Positions 39,370 through 49,396 of a stretch of 64,000 nucleotides of DNA are shown in pieces. Numbering within the stretch: the first letter of the stretch is position 1; each line of letters begins with the position of its first letter. Source of the stretch: an uncultured Prevotella sp. (GTDB lineage: Bacteria > Bacteroidota > Bacteroidia > Bacteroidales > Bacteroidaceae); the NCBI GenBank assembly GCA_900315635.1, contig OMZV01000002.1, positions 186,001-250,000 on the forward strand, read 5' to 3'. The notes beneath the pieces were generated by a model. That model saw only the letters and a program-made list of their open reading frames with translations, made no database searches and was not told the DNA's origin. The position numbers and the translations under genes were made by a program.

Positions 39370-41910
39370 TTAGAACATTCCCTTATCGTTGTCCTTGTTA
39401 TTGATTTTCTTGTTTAGTGATTTCTGTTTACCAGAGAATATATTCCAGCTGACACCTATGAACACTTGTCCGTGTTGAGAAGAAATCTCATTGTAGCTTC
39501 TCCTCTGAAGGATATTGTTCGAAAGGGTATAATTCTTGTAATGTGGTGCCTCGAATGGGAACAGACAACCCACCGTAACTTGAAACTGCTTATGCTGCCA
39601 ATAAACTCCTATGTTTGCAGTGTTCTCGGATGAACTCAAATCGGGGCCTTCAAGTTGAATGGTCTGCCGTCGCCAGAAGATATATGCTCCCCAGTCCTTA
39701 TAGCGAGAGCTTCCTTGTATCGTCAGTGGCCAATAGTTGTTATTGTGCTTGCCTATTATGTCACTCTTCTGCTGTTGATGAACAAAGCCTGTATATGCAC
39801 TCACGACAAACAACTCACTCTTGAATGGCTTTAATTGTATACTTGTTGATCCACAGAGGTTGAGCTCATAGTCATCATTCATAGGTTGAGACACGACAAC
39901 ATCCTCTCCATTTATTTGTTGCCAGACATAATAATTGCTTATGCCGTGACGTGTATAGTCGGCCATACCGTAAACAGTCAAGTCAATATATGGTGATGAA
40001 AATGAATATGAGAGTAAATATGAGTTCGTGAAGCCACTCTTAAGCAGTGGATTGCCACGTCTTATATATCCTGGAATAATGATGGTTGAGTTATCACTAA
40101 GTTGTGATATTGAAGCGAGTTCCGGATTGGATTCCCACTTAAATGTTATCTGCCCATTCTTAAGAGGATAGGATAGAACCGCTTGTGGAGTGAAGTAGAA
40201 TTTATTGTAAGTCGTCGCTTCATTGGAAGTGTGGACGTAGGTTCCGCCAATACTGAGCCGGTATTCCATCTTTCCCAGTTTACCATCGACCTGTGCATAG
40301 GCATAATGGTTATCGTCGTGAGCACTATACTTGAAGTCATTATAGTCGGATAGCACATTCGAAATAGTAAAATTACTCATGGCAAGAGTCGCCTTGTAGC
40401 CAAAACTTAATTTCACTTTGTCCCAGTTTTTGATATATGCTATTTCACCAATCAGCGAGTATTTGTTGTTGTGCTGTCGCATATTATCGTCAAGTATGCT
40501 TTCCCCAGACTCGTCGTGCTGGTGGTTGTCGTTGTTTTGTTTGTTGTGATACCACGTGCCGACGAGGTCGAGGGTAAGCTGTTGATTGTGAGAGAATATA
40601 TGGTCGACGTAAATATCAAGTGACGGACCGAAACTTTTCTGCAATTGCTCTTGACGACTATGTCCGTTTGTCCATTGAGGATTGCCTTCTGCTGTAATAT
40701 CATAGTTGTCACGCCAGAACCAACGGAAGATATTTGGCGTGAACTTTACTTGAAAGTTTAGGCTGTCGCCAGTGGTGTAAAGATACCTGAGGTTGAAGTC
40801 TTGGTTGGCATAGCCGAAGTGGTAATTACCGGCATAGTCGTACTGCATAGTATTATTGTCATGAGTCAGTTTGTAGTTTTGATCTTTCTTACAATCACCG
40901 GCATTGCGATATTCAAGCGAATAATCGAATGAAAATTGTGAGTTGCCCTTATTGTATTCGGCATATACATTAGTGTTGTTGAATCCACCGAAACCTTGTT
41001 GGGTATCAACGCCTGCTGCATATCCGTCGTTTAGTGAACGTGTATGAATGTTTATGACTGTCCCATAGGATGCATAGCGAGCCGGCGGAATATTATAGTA
41101 ATCCACGTTACGAACTTGCTCTGGCTTTATAGTTTTCAACTGGTTATTATTCACTTCGATGCCATTGACAAGAATAAGCAGGGTCTTACCTGATAATGTC
41201 GCGATCGTCCCCGATTGATGATCAATGCGCAGACCAGGTAATGTGCTTATGAGCTCCTGAGACTGACGCGAGTTTTTGATCTGTTCATCAGTGAATGTGT
41301 AAACGTCATGGTCGATATGATTTGATTTACGTAGCCCTTTTACCTTTACGTTTGCCATCTCAATAGTGTCGGGAACCAAGTGGATAGTGCCGACCTTATA
41401 GCTGCTAAGCCGACGGGTAAAAGTCTTATAACCGACATAAGTAACTTTCAACACGAGGTCATGGCTTTGCGCAGGAATGGTAAAGTTGCCATCAATGGTT
41501 GTTACTCCGCCATTAATGAATGTCGAATTGCTTGGTGACAATAGTGAAACGTTGGCATAGCTTACGGGCTGGCCGTTTTCATCTATGACTCTACCAACGA
41601 CCCGACCTGGAACTTTCTGCACGCATTCAACAAGCAGGATGTTCCCCGCCATCTCCTTTACTTGTATAGGATAAAATCCGATAAGCTGTTGTATTGCCGC
41701 CGGAACCAACTGATTATGAACAGAACCTGAGACACGGAAGTCTTCAAGTTCATCATAGACAAAGTTGATAGTGTATTTCTTCTGCCGCTTGTTCATGTCT
41801 TCAAGAACCTTTGACATGGGAACACTATGATAGTCTCTCGTTATGCGTTGTGCACTAACCGTAAGACAGGTGAACAGAAAGATGGTAGTAAAGAAAAGAA
41901 TCTTCTTCAT
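39370..41910 (-). CDS. STN-domain outer membrane beta-barrel protein (TonB-receptor-like)
   Basis: 846 residues. Signal peptide ending LTVSAQ; STN (secretin/TonB short N-terminal) domain about 22-95; carboxypeptidase-regulatory-like domain about 102-180 (GRVVGRVIDENGQPVSYANV); plug-like segment 185-290 (STLPGLRIDHQSGTI, ILVNGIEVNN); then a long beta barrel ending near ISWNIFSGK. It resembles the OMP_b-brl_3 group, related to TonB receptors. There is no SusD partner. Its gene starts 2 nt after the anti-sigma gene, so the three-gene set likely forms a surface-signalling circuit in which the STN domain contacts the anti-sigma factor. Confidence 0.88.
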   Translation of the reverse strand: MKKILFFTTIFLFTCLTVSAQRITRDYHSVPMSKVLEDMNKRQKKYTINFVYDELEDFRVSGSVHNQLVPAAIQQLIGFYPIQVKEMAGNILLVECVQKVPGRVVGRVIDENGQPVSYANVSLLSPSNSTFINGGVTTIDGNFTIPAQSHDLVLKVTYVGYKTFTRRLSSYKVGTIHLVPDTIEMANVKVKGLRKSNHIDHDVYTFTDEQIKNSRQSQELISTLPGLRIDHQSGTIATLSGKTLLILVNGIEVNNNQLKTIKPEQVRNVDYYNIPPARYASYGTVINIHTRSLNDGYAAGVDTQQGFGGFNNTNVYAEYNKGNSQFSFDYSLEYRNAGDCKKDQNYKLTHDNNTMQYDYAGNYHFGYANQDFNLRYLYTTGDSLNFQVKFTPNIFRWFWRDNYDITAEGNPQWTNGHSRQEQLQKSFGPSLDIYVDHIFSHNQQLTLDLVGTWYHNKQNNDNHQHDESGESILDDNMRQHNNKYSLIGEIAYIKNWDKVKLSFGYKATLAMSNFTISNVLSDYNDFKYSAHDDNHYAYAQVDGKLGKMEYRLSIGGTYVHTSNEATTYNKFYFTPQAVLSYPLKNGQITFKWESNPELASISQLSDNSTIIIPGYIRRGNPLLKSGFTNSYLLSYSFSSPYIDLTVYGMADYTRHGISNYYVWQQINGEDVVVSQPMNDDYELNLCGSTSIQLKPFKSELFVVSAYTGFVHQQQKSDIIGKHNNNYWPLTIQGSSRYKDWGAYIFWRRQTIQLEGPDLSSSENTANIGVYWQHKQFQVTVGCLFPFEAPHYKNYTLSNNILQRRSYNEISSQHGQVFIGVSWNIFSGKQKSLNKKINNKDNDKGMF

Positions 41911-41912
41911 GG

Positions 41913-42596
41913 CTATTCCCCCGTCTTTATAGTTCTACCATCAACAGTTAGGCTTATACGGCTGAAACCATTGAGAAGTTGAATGTTTTCTTCTAGGCTC
42001 TTATTCTTGTCCCAAACGAAGTACAGGCGAGTGGCAAGCATACTTTCATCGCTGACTTCAACATCGGCATCATGATAATCAGCAATCTGACGAAGAATGT
42101 CCTTTAGGGCTACATCTTCGAATGTAACAGAGGTTGATGAAACTGAGTCGCGTTGAATGGATTCTGTCGTATCCTTTGAATTGGAAATAATGTCTGCTTG
42201 TTTTATGGCATTTGTATCCTTTGCATGTTGAGCCACAATCTCTTGCTTACTATTTTCAACGGTAGATGAAGGTCTTGAAACGAAATGCGAGGCTAGAGCG
42301 AATGCCACGCCTGATACCATCACAATGCCGATAATGGAAGCTGCAATCTTCAACCAGTTATGACCATGATGATTACTAGATAAACGGTTCCATTCCTCGT
42401 CAACATCAATATCCTCGTCGTCATGAGTAATGGACTTATTTATGAGTGTATGCTTTATCTCAGTCAATAACTCATAATCGCCGCGAACTTCTTCGTCAGA
42501 AAGCAGTTCGTTGATTTCCTCGTTGGAATATTTCTCCGGATGCTCTATGAGATCGTAGAGCATCATCCGCTTTTCTTCTTTACTTGTCTTTTCCAT
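41913..42596 (-). CDS. Anti-sigma factor with DUF4974 domain
   Basis: 227 residues. The cytoplasmic N-terminus (1-80) is acidic and helical, for binding sigma. One membrane helix (about 82-104: LKIAASIIGIVMVSGVAFAL). A periplasmic linker precedes a C-terminal DUF4974 domain (about 157-227: VTFEDVALKDILRQIADYHD, LYFVWDKNKSLEENIQLLNG). The central FecR domain of typical family members is not seen. It overlaps the sigma gene by 17 nt, indicating coupled expression. Confidence 0.87.
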   Translation of the reverse strand: MEKTSKEEKRMMLYDLIEHPEKYSNEEINELLSDEEVRGDYELLTEIKHTLINKSITHDDEDIDVDEEWNRLSSNHHGHNWLKIAASIIGIVMVSGVAFALASHFVSRPSSTVENSKQEIVAQHAKDTNAIKQADIISNSKDTTESIQRDSVSSTSVTFEDVALKDILRQIADYHDADVEVSDESMLATRLYFVWDKNKSLEENIQLLNGFSRISLTVDGRTIKTGE

Positions 42597-43083
42597 TTCC
42601 CTTCCCTTTAATAGTTTTTCTGATTGTGTCGAGAGCTTTCGACAGATGATTGTACACCGTTACCTTGCTTACTTTGAGATTGCTGGCAATGTCCTCGTAG
42701 GTCAATCCTCCGAGATAATGAAGTTGCAGTATTTGCCGTCTTATTGGAGGCTCCAGTCCTTCAATGATAGATTGCAATTCGTCCATAAATGAGTTGGTAA
42801 GCCCATTATCAGACAATTGCCTGGTGGTAAGGATTTCTTTGCCAATACGCTCTCGAACGCTCTTGTGTGCAATAATATTCAGACAACGGTTGCGTGTGGC
42901 ACGGAGCAGAAAACCTTCTTCCGTGTCAGGTAGCAATACAGTTTTGTCTTCAAGAAGTTTTGTGAAAACATCGCTTACTGCATCTTTTGCTTCTGCTTTA
43001 TCATAAAGGATACTGTAGGCGAGGTGATACATCATCAAATAGTATTGCCTGAAGAGTCTTTCAATGTCTTTATTAACCTTCAT
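42580..43083 (-). CDS. ECF-type RNA polymerase sigma factor
   Basis: 167 residues from ATG 43083 (MKVNKDIERLF). A 26-codon upstream extension from TTG 43161 runs into repeat DNA (MREAWWGID) and is rejected. Region 2 is seen in LFRQYYLMMYHLAYSILYDK and KDAVSDVFTKLLED; region 4 in LQLHYLGGLTYEDIASNLKV with VTVYNHLSKAL. It would direct RNA polymerase to the genes responding to the STN barrel protein. Confidence 0.93.
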   Translation of the reverse strand: MKVNKDIERLFRQYYLMMYHLAYSILYDKAEAKDAVSDVFTKLLEDKTVLLPDTEEGFLLRATRNRCLNIIAHKSVRERIGKEILTTRQLSDNGLTNSFMDELQSIIEGLEPPIRRQILQLHYLGGLTYEDIASNLKVSKVTVYNHLSKALDTIRKTIKGKGNGKDK

Positions 43084-43137
43084 ACAATTACAATACAGTT
43101 GAGGAAAGGAAAAAACTAAGGGGGAAAGAAAAAAATC

Positions 43138-43262
43138 AATTCCCCACCAAGCCTCCCTCAAGGGGAGGGTGTTTAATCACATAATTAAATTAGAGCGTTT
43201 ACTCAATAGTTGTTTGGTGATCAAACATCCTCCCCTTGGGGGAGGCTTGGTGAGGAAAAATT
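43138..43262. repeat. Paired inverted-repeat element, sigma/pyrF spacer
   Basis: Left arm 43138-43180 (AATTCCCCACCAAGCCTCCC to TTTAATCAC), right arm 43214-43256 (TTGGTGATCAAACATCCTCC to GGTGAGGAA). The right end touches the pyrF stop codon. Confidence 0.9.
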
Positions 43263-44073
43263 AAAGCTCTTCAGCCATCTGCTGCTGAAGATCCTTTGCT
43301 TTCTGTGCGGCTGCTTCAGCGAAGTCCTCGCCATTGGAAGCATAGATAATGCCGCGGGAAGAGTTGACGATAAGTCCGCAATCCTTGATCATGCCATATT
43401 TGCAGACCTCTTGTAGGCTTCCACCCTGAGCACCAACGCCGGGAACAAGAAGGAAGTGATTAGGAGCTACACGACGGATGTCCTCAAACATCTTGCCCTG
43501 AGTGGCACCGACAACATACATCATGTTCTCGTCATTGCCCCACTGCTGACTCTTACGGATAACCTTCTCAAAGAGAAGCTCGCCATCAACATTCTCGGTG
43601 AGTTGGAAATCATGACTGCCCTTATTGCTTGTAAGCGCAAGAAGGATAACCCACTTGCCCTTATAACCAAGGAAAGGTGTTACGCTGTCCTCACCCATAT
43701 AAGGGGCAACGGTCAGAGCGTCAAGGTCATATTCCTCGAAGAATGTGCGGGCATACATAGCCGATGTGTTGCCAATATCGCCACGCTTAGCGTCGGCAAT
43801 GATAAAGTGGCTAGGATAGTACTCCTTTAAGTACTTAATCGTCTTCTCAAAAGCGGCTATTCCCTTCACGCCTAACGCTTCATAGAATGCCAAGTTAGGC
43901 TTATATGCAACGCAATATGGCGCTGTTGAGTCAATGATTGCCTTGTTGAAGGCGAACACAGGATCGTCTTCCTTCAACAGGAACTCCGGAATCTTCTTTA
44001 TGTCGGTATCAAGACCAACGCAAAGAAATGATTTCTTATCAAATATCTGTTTAACTAGTTCGGTTCTGTTCAT
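43261..44073 (-). CDS. pyrF: Orotidine 5'-phosphate decarboxylase
   Basis: 270 residues, type 2 group. It decarboxylates OMP to UMP. The active-site sequence [10 protein letters not shown] is intact, with VGLDTD at the N-terminus and [11 protein letters not shown] at the phosphate site. It is last in the phoH-purC-ubiE-aroE-purM-prfA-pyrF run; repeat elements flank it on both sides. Confidence 0.96.
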   Translation of the reverse strand: MNRTELVKQIFDKKSFLCVGLDTDIKKIPEFLLKEDDPVFAFNKAIIDSTAPYCVAYKPNLAFYEALGVKGIAAFEKTIKYLKEYYPSHFIIADAKRGDIGNTSAMYARTFFEEYDLDALTVAPYMGEDSVTPFLGYKGKWVILLALTSNKGSHDFQLTENVDGELLFEKVIRKSQQWGNDENMMYVVGATQGKMFEDIRRVAPNHFLLVPGVGAQGGSLQEVCKYGMIKDCGLIVNSSRGIIYASNGEDFAEAAAQKAKDLQQQMAEEL

Positions 44074-44092
44074 AATTATTAATCCCCGCCAG

Positions 44093-44251
44093 AATTCCCC
44101 ACCAAGCCTCCCCCAAGGGGAGGTGTTTAATCACCTAAGACTTGATGAGACATACTGTTAGAGGGTTGTTATTTTCGTATTAATATATGAAATTGATTGT
44201 TCTAATTTTGGTAATCAAAAGCCCCCCTTGGGGGCGGATTGGTGGGGAATT
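44093..44251. repeat. Paired inverted-repeat element, pyrF/prfA spacer
   Basis: Left arm 44093-44139 (AATTCCCCACCAAGCCTCCC to TCACCTAAG), right arm 44208-44251 (TTGGTAATCAAAAGCCCCCC to GGTGGGGAATT). Termini AATTCCCCACC / GGTGGGGAATT are perfectly inverted. Confidence 0.92.
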
Positions 44252-44256
44252 AGGCT

Positions 44257-45363
44257 TTACAGCTCACTTTCTTTCAACTTCTCAGCATTCTCAGCAACCG
44301 TCAGGGCATCAATCATGTCCTGAATATCACCACCGAGGAAGCCTTGCAGGTCATGAGTGGTGTAACCGATACGGTGGTCGGTGACACGACCTTGCGGGAA
44401 GTTGTAAGTGCGGATCTTTGCAGAGCGGTCACCGGTAGAGACGAGAGAACGACGGCGGTTAGAAATATCATCGACATACTTCTGATGCTCGTGGTCGTAG
44501 ATGTAAGTGTACAGACGGCTCAACGCACGCTCCTTGTTCTTTGGCTGGTCACGAGTCTCGGTACACTCGATGAGGATTTCCTCAACCTCACCGGTCTCAG
44601 GATTCTTCCACGGATAACGCAGACGGACACCCGAACTAACCTTGTTGACGTTCTGACCACCGGCACCTGACGAGCGGAAGGTATCCCATTTAATGTCGCC
44701 CTCGTTGATGTGAACCTCGAACTTCTCAGCCTCTGGCAGTACAGCTACTGTTGCGGCAGAGGTGTGCATACGTCCTTGGGTCTCGGTTGCAGGAACACGC
44801 TGTACACGGTGAACGCCCGACTCATATTTCAATGTGCCATAGACGTTAGTGCCCTCAACGGCGAAGTCAATCTCCTTGTATCCTCCGACAGTGCCTTCAT
44901 TTGCATCGGTAACAGAGAGTTTCCAGCCTTTCTTCTCGCAATAACGCTTGTACATATTGAACAAATCGCCAGCAAAAAGAGCTGCTTCATCGCCACCTGT
45001 TCCGGCACGAATCTCCATCTGAACATTCTTTGCATCCTCAGGATCTTTAGGAACAAGGGCAATCTTAATCTCTTCCTCCAACTTTGGCTGTAGTTCTTCA
45101 TTCTCTGAGAGCTCTTCGCGGGCAAGCTCCTTCATGTCAGGATCTTTCTCGTTGGCAAGGACATCTTTCGCTTCTTTGATAGCATTCAGGCAGGCAACAT
45201 ATTTCTTCTTTGCTGCCATGATGTCCTCCAGCTCTTTGTACTCTTTCGTCAACTTGACATAACGCTGCTGGTCAGCGATCACAGAAGGGTCGGTAATGAG
45301 TGTTCCAACCTCCTGGAAACGAGACTCCAGTCCGTCAAGCTTTTCTAGTATATTATTTGCCAT
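44257..45363 (-). CDS. prfA: Peptide chain release factor 1
   Basis: 368 residues. It reads UAA and UAG stops. RSSGAGGQNVNK contains the catalytic GGQ; RVPATETQGRMHTSAATV lies at the codon-recognition region with a PAT tripeptide, which distinguishes RF1 from RF2. Length normal, start ATG. Flanked by a repeat element on each side. Confidence 0.97.
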   Translation of the reverse strand: MANNILEKLDGLESRFQEVGTLITDPSVIADQQRYVKLTKEYKELEDIMAAKKKYVACLNAIKEAKDVLANEKDPDMKELAREELSENEELQPKLEEEIKIALVPKDPEDAKNVQMEIRAGTGGDEAALFAGDLFNMYKRYCEKKGWKLSVTDANEGTVGGYKEIDFAVEGTNVYGTLKYESGVHRVQRVPATETQGRMHTSAATVAVLPEAEKFEVHINEGDIKWDTFRSSGAGGQNVNKVSSGVRLRYPWKNPETGEVEEILIECTETRDQPKNKERALSRLYTYIYDHEHQKYVDDISNRRRSLVSTGDRSAKIRTYNFPQGRVTDHRIGYTTHDLQGFLGGDIQDMIDALTVAENAEKLKESEL

Positions 45364-45369
45364 TATGTA

Positions 45370-45511
45370 AATTCAAAATTCAAGATTCAAAATTATGATT
45401 ACTTATGTATATAAAGTTCTTCAAAATTCAAAGTCCATAATATCAATAATCTGTGACTCTCATATAAAGAACATATCATAATTTTGAATTTTGAACTTTG
45501 AATTTTGAATT
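45370..45511. repeat. AATTCAAAATTCAA inverted-repeat element, prfA/purM spacer
   Basis: Left arm 45370-45402 (AATTCAAAATTCAAGATTCA to ATGATTAC); right arm 45475-45511 (ATCATAATTTTGAATTTTGA to TTTTGAATT). It is a diverged relative of the perfect element at 48260-48420 and fills the spacer. Confidence 0.8.
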
Positions 45512-45516
45512 GAGTT

Positions 45517-46680
45517 CTAGTAATTGAACTCTCCGTACTCACTCTTGATGGTCAGGCTACGCTTGCCTTCCTCAATGTGACCGATAACCTGGGCATCGAT
45601 GTTAAAGCTCTTGCTGATAGCTATAACCTTGTCGGCAATCTCAGGACGAACATAAATCTCCATGCGGTGACCCATGTTGAATACCTGATACATTTCCTTC
45701 CAGTCAGTGCCACTCTCATCGTGGATGAGCTTGAAGAGAGGAGGAACAGGGAACATGTTGTCCTTAACAACGTGGCAGTTTTCGCCAACGAAGTGCAGAA
45801 CCTTTGTCTGTGCGCCACCGGTGCAGTGAACCATTCCGTGAATCTCAGGACGAATCTCGTCAAGGAGTTTCTTGATTACAGGAGCGTATGTGCGGGTAGG
45901 CGAGAGAACGAGCTCGCCGGCATTAACAGGTACATCTTCAATCTTATCAGTAAGGTGCTTGTCACCACTGTAAACCAACTCGTCAGGAACCTTGTGGTCG
46001 TAGCTCTCCGGGAACTTCTCGGCAAGATACTTGGCGAAGACATCATGGCGTGCGCTGGTCAGTCCATTACTTCCCATACCGCCATTGTAACGGTGCTCGT
46101 AAGTTGCCTGACCGGTCGAAGACAGACCTACAATTACATCACCCGGACGGATGTTGGCATTGTTGATAACGTCGGCACGCTTCATGCGGCAGGTTACAGT
46201 AGAGTCGACAATGATGGTGCGGACAAGGTCGCCGACATCGGCAGTCTCACCACCTGTAGGCCAAATTCCGATTCCCATTCCACGAAGCTCAGCAAGCAAT
46301 TCGTCGGTTCCGTTGATGATGGCTGAGATAACCTCACCGGGGATGAGCATCTTGTTGCGTCCGATGGTTGAGCTAACAAGAATATTGTCGACTGCACCAA
46401 CACAAAGAAGGTCGTCGGTGTTCATAACGACAGCATCCTGGGCAATGCCTTTCCATACACTCAGGTCGCCGGTTTCCTTCCAGTACATGTAAGCAAGGCT
46501 CGACTTTGTACCGGCACCGTCGGCATGCATGATGTTGCAGTACTCCGGATCTCCACCGAGAATATCAGGGATAATCTTGCAGAATGCCATAGGGAAGATT
46601 CCCTTGTCAATGTTCTTTATTGCGTTGTGGACGTCTTCCTTGGCTGCGCTGACGCCCCGCATCATATATCTGTTATTCAT
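45517..46680 (-). CDS. purM: Phosphoribosylformylglycinamidine cyclo-ligase
   Basis: 387 residues. It makes AIR from FGAM with ATP in purine synthesis. HADGAGTKSSLAY, MNTDDLLCVGA and PTGGETADVGDLV are the conserved nucleotide-binding stretches; VGLSSTGQATYEHRYNGGMG follows. The protein is slightly longer than the E. coli enzyme, as in other Bacteroidota. It sits between aroE and prfA. Confidence 0.95.
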   Translation of the reverse strand: MNNRYMMRGVSAAKEDVHNAIKNIDKGIFPMAFCKIIPDILGGDPEYCNIMHADGAGTKSSLAYMYWKETGDLSVWKGIAQDAVVMNTDDLLCVGAVDNILVSSTIGRNKMLIPGEVISAIINGTDELLAELRGMGIGIWPTGGETADVGDLVRTIIVDSTVTCRMKRADVINNANIRPGDVIVGLSSTGQATYEHRYNGGMGSNGLTSARHDVFAKYLAEKFPESYDHKVPDELVYSGDKHLTDKIEDVPVNAGELVLSPTRTYAPVIKKLLDEIRPEIHGMVHCTGGAQTKVLHFVGENCHVVKDNMFPVPPLFKLIHDESGTDWKEMYQVFNMGHRMEIYVRPEIADKVIAISKSFNIDAQVIGHIEEGKRSLTIKSEYGEFNY

Positions 46681-46718
46681 AAGAATGAAAAAATATAATA
46701 TTCAAAAAAATGAAAGAG

Positions 46719-47471
46719 CTATTTCTGCTCCTTTCCGTTCCAGAACTCCCAGCTGGCGAAAGCCTGTAGCAGAAGCATTTCCAGTCCGTTTTTTACCGTA
46801 GCTCCATGCTCCGAACCGTTGTGCATGAAGAGTGTCTCGTCAGGATTGTAGATAAGGTCGTAAAGCAGAGTGTGCTGGTCCATAGCCTCGTAAGGCAGTT
46901 TCGGACACTGCTCTACATTCGGGTACATACCCACAGGGGTGCAGTTTACTATAACGTTATATTCTTTGACAACATCCGGTGTCACATCTTCATACTGTAT
47001 AGTTCCCGGTCGTTTGAACCGGCTTACGAATACAGTCTCCAGCCCAAGGGATTTCAGTCCATAGTTTATCGCTTTGGATGCTCCGCCGGTTCCGAGGATT
47101 AATGCCTTCTTATGGAATCGCTCCAGCAAAGGCTCAATGCTTTTCGTGAATCCTATCACATCGCTGTTATATCCACGAAGAATAGTGTCTTTGCCTTTGT
47201 GGCTCACACGTATAACATTTACGGCGCCAATAGCGCGTGCCTCCGGACTGATATAGTCGAGATAACTTATCACCTTCTCCTTGTAAGGAATGGTAACATT
47301 AAGTCCCTTCAGCTCTGGGTTTAAATCAAGAACTTCCACGAGGTTCTCAATGTTTGGAATCTCGAAGTTAATGTATTGCGCATCAATGTTCTCGTTCTCG
47401 AACTTCTCATTGAAGTAGTTCTTCGAGAATGAATGCCCCAAGGGATAGCCTATCAGTCCGTACTTATCCAT
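46719..47471 (-). CDS. aroE: Shikimate dehydrogenase
   Basis: 250 residues. It reduces 3-dehydroshikimate with NADPH. GYPLGHSFSKNYFNEKF provides the shikimate-binding serines, LNVTIPYKEKV the catalytic lysine, and LGTGGASKAINYGL the NADP-binding glycine loop. Normal length. The 38-bp spacer to purM contains nothing notable. Confidence 0.95.
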   Translation of the reverse strand: MDKYGLIGYPLGHSFSKNYFNEKFENENIDAQYINFEIPNIENLVEVLDLNPELKGLNVTIPYKEKVISYLDYISPEARAIGAVNVIRVSHKGKDTILRGYNSDVIGFTKSIEPLLERFHKKALILGTGGASKAINYGLKSLGLETVFVSRFKRPGTIQYEDVTPDVVKEYNVIVNCTPVGMYPNVEQCPKLPYEAMDQHTLLYDLIYNPDETLFMHNGSEHGATVKNGLEMLLLQAFASWEFWNGKEQK

Positions 47472-47516
47472 AATGCTAATTATAAATTATAAATTAAAAA
47501 TTATAAATTAGAAATA

Positions 47517-48251
47517 TCACTTCTCAGCGAAGAACATGGTGCAGATGCCGCATGTGAGACGCTTGAATCCTGCCTTAGCGAATCCTGCTTTTAGCAGAAT
47601 GTCCATCATCTGTTCGCCTTGTGGGAAAGCCTCGATGGTAGCTGGCAGATACTCGTAGGCGCTCTTGTCATGAGAGACAATCTTGCCGTATGCCGGTAGG
47701 ACGATGTGCGAGTAGATCTTGAACAACTGCCTCATCGGAAACTTCACAGGAGTAGCCAGTTCAACAATGCTCAGGTGTCCACCTTTCTTCAATACTCGGC
47801 ACATCTCAGCCAGTCCTTTGTCGAGGTCCTGGAAATTGCGAATGCCGAAAGCAGATATGACAGCATCGAAGGTATTGTCGGCGAATGTCATGTTCGTGCA
47901 GTCTTCTTTCTTGAAGTCGATTGTGTCGCTAACGCCTTCTTCCTTTGCTTTCAGCCGTCCTACATTCATCATTCCCTCAGATATGTCGACAGCCGTAATC
48001 TTCTCGGGTCTTAGCATCTTTGCGGCTAGAATGGCAAAGTCACCTGTACCTGTGGCAATGTCGAGGATCTGGTCGTGAGGGTAGGGCATGAGCCGGCTTA
48101 TCGCCTTGCGCCGCCAACCCTTGTCTATGTCGAAGGACATGAGATGGTTAAGCTTGTCGTAGTTTGGTGCGATGTTGTTGAACATCTCCTCGACAACCTT
48201 TACCTTCTCTTCCTTCTTTCCGTATGGAATTATTTTCTCTTGATTGTACAT
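47517..48251 (-). CDS. ubiE: Demethylmenaquinone methyltransferase
   Basis: 244 residues from ATG 48251; an earlier in-frame TTG at 48266 lies next to repeat DNA. SAM-dependent C-methylation in menaquinone synthesis; in an anaerobe MenG would be the apt name. Motif [39 protein letters not shown] and [20 protein letters not shown] are characteristic. Bounded by AT-rich repeats on both sides. Confidence 0.95.
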   Translation of the reverse strand: MYNQEKIIPYGKKEEKVKVVEEMFNNIAPNYDKLNHLMSFDIDKGWRRKAISRLMPYPHDQILDIATGTGDFAILAAKMLRPEKITAVDISEGMMNVGRLKAKEEGVSDTIDFKKEDCTNMTFADNTFDAVISAFGIRNFQDLDKGLAEMCRVLKKGGHLSIVELATPVKFPMRQLFKIYSHIVLPAYGKIVSHDKSAYEYLPATIEAFPQGEQMMDILLKAGFAKAGFKRLTCGICTMFFAEK

Positions 48252-48259
48252 ATTTCTAT

Positions 48260-48420
48260 AATTCAAAATTCAAAATTATAAATTCAAAATTATGATTACT
48301 TTGGTTGCTGAGTTTAATGGTGAAGTCTGGCATAATGAATTATGCCACTACCTGTTGATTAAGCCTTTTTCGCTTGCGTGGTAATCATAATTTTGAATTT
48401 ATAATTTTGAATTTTGAATT
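48260..48420. repeat. 161-bp element with perfect 40-bp terminal inverted repeats
   Basis: Arms 48260-48299 and 48381-48420 are exact reverse complements over 40 bp (outer end AATTCAAAATTCAAAATTAT). The 81-bp interior contains a second palindrome TGGCATAATGAATTATGCCA. It fills the purC-ubiE spacer. Size and structure are MITE-like; no target duplication was identified. Confidence 0.9.
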
Positions 48421-48428
48421 AATACAGT

Positions 48429-49379
48429 TTATTTTCTGTTCGCCAGATACTCCTTAACATTCTTCTCGATGCGGGCAGCGATGTCGCCTTCCTCGGCAGC
48501 CTTGTCGAACTTCTCACCGGTGATGTGCTCATAGAGCTCGATGTAGCGGTCGCTGACGCTCTTAGCATACTCCTCGGTAATCTCCGGCATCTTCTGTCCA
48601 GGCTGGTTCATGAAGCCATGGTCGATGAGCCACTGGCGGACGAACTCCTTAGACAGCTGGCGCTGAGGCTCACCCTTCTCGAATTTCTCCTCATAACCGT
48701 CAGCATAGAAGTAACGGCTGGAGTCCGGAGTGTGAATCTCGTCGATGAGATAGAGCTTACCGTCACGCTTGCCGAACTCATACTTAGTGTCGACGAGTAT
48801 AAGACCGCGCTTAGCAGCAATCTCCTGACCACGTGCGAAAAGCTTACGAGTCCAGTCCTCGATGACAGCATAGTCCTCGGCACTGACAATGCCCTGCTTG
48901 ATAATCTCCTCACGCGAGATATTCATGTCGTGACCCTCATCAGCCTTTGTTGTCGGGGTGATGATTGGCTCAGGGAAGCGCTGGTTCTCACGCATTCCGT
49001 CAGGAAGTTTAACACCGCAGAGCTCACGGCATCCGTCCTTGTAGGCACGCCATGCGCTACCGGTAAGGATTGAGCGGATGATCATCTCAACGCGGAATCC
49101 CTCACACTTCAGTCCGACTGTAACCATTGGGTCTGGAGTAGCGAGCTTCCAGTTAGGGCAGATGTCACTGGTAGAGTCGAGGAACTTTGCTGCAATCTGG
49201 TTCAGAACCTGACCCTTGTAAGGAATACCTACTGGCAGAACAACGTCGAATGCTGAGATTCTGTCGGTTGCGACCATGACGATAAGGTCGTCGTTAATGT
49301 TGTACACATCACGAACTTTGCCGTGGTAAACACTCTTCTGTCCATCGAAATGGAAATCAGTCTTTGTTAATGCTTTCAT
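48429..49379 (-). CDS. purC: Phosphoribosylaminoimidazole-succinocarboxamide synthase
   Basis: 316 residues from ATG 49379 ([13 protein letters not shown]). A 13-codon extension upstream ([13 protein letters not shown]) is repeat DNA. It joins aspartate to CAIR in purine synthesis. Motifs: [44 protein letters not shown] and [12 protein letters not shown]. Second gene of the phoH operon. Confidence 0.96.
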   Translation of the reverse strand: MKALTKTDFHFDGQKSVYHGKVRDVYNINDDLIVMVATDRISAFDVVLPVGIPYKGQVLNQIAAKFLDSTSDICPNWKLATPDPMVTVGLKCEGFRVEMIIRSILTGSAWRAYKDGCRELCGVKLPDGMRENQRFPEPIITPTTKADEGHDMNISREEIIKQGIVSAEDYAVIEDWTRKLFARGQEIAAKRGLILVDTKYEFGKRDGKLYLIDEIHTPDSSRYFYADGYEEKFEKGEPQRQLSKEFVRQWLIDHGFMNQPGQKMPEITEEYAKSVSDRYIELYEHITGEKFDKAAEEGDIAARIEKNVKEYLANRK

Positions 49380-49396
49380 TGTTGTAAGACCTCTTG

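Noticed and set aside
45577..46326. Long plus-strand frame opposite purM (249 codons)
   Set aside because: Antisense shadow of a clear gene; its translation has no family features.
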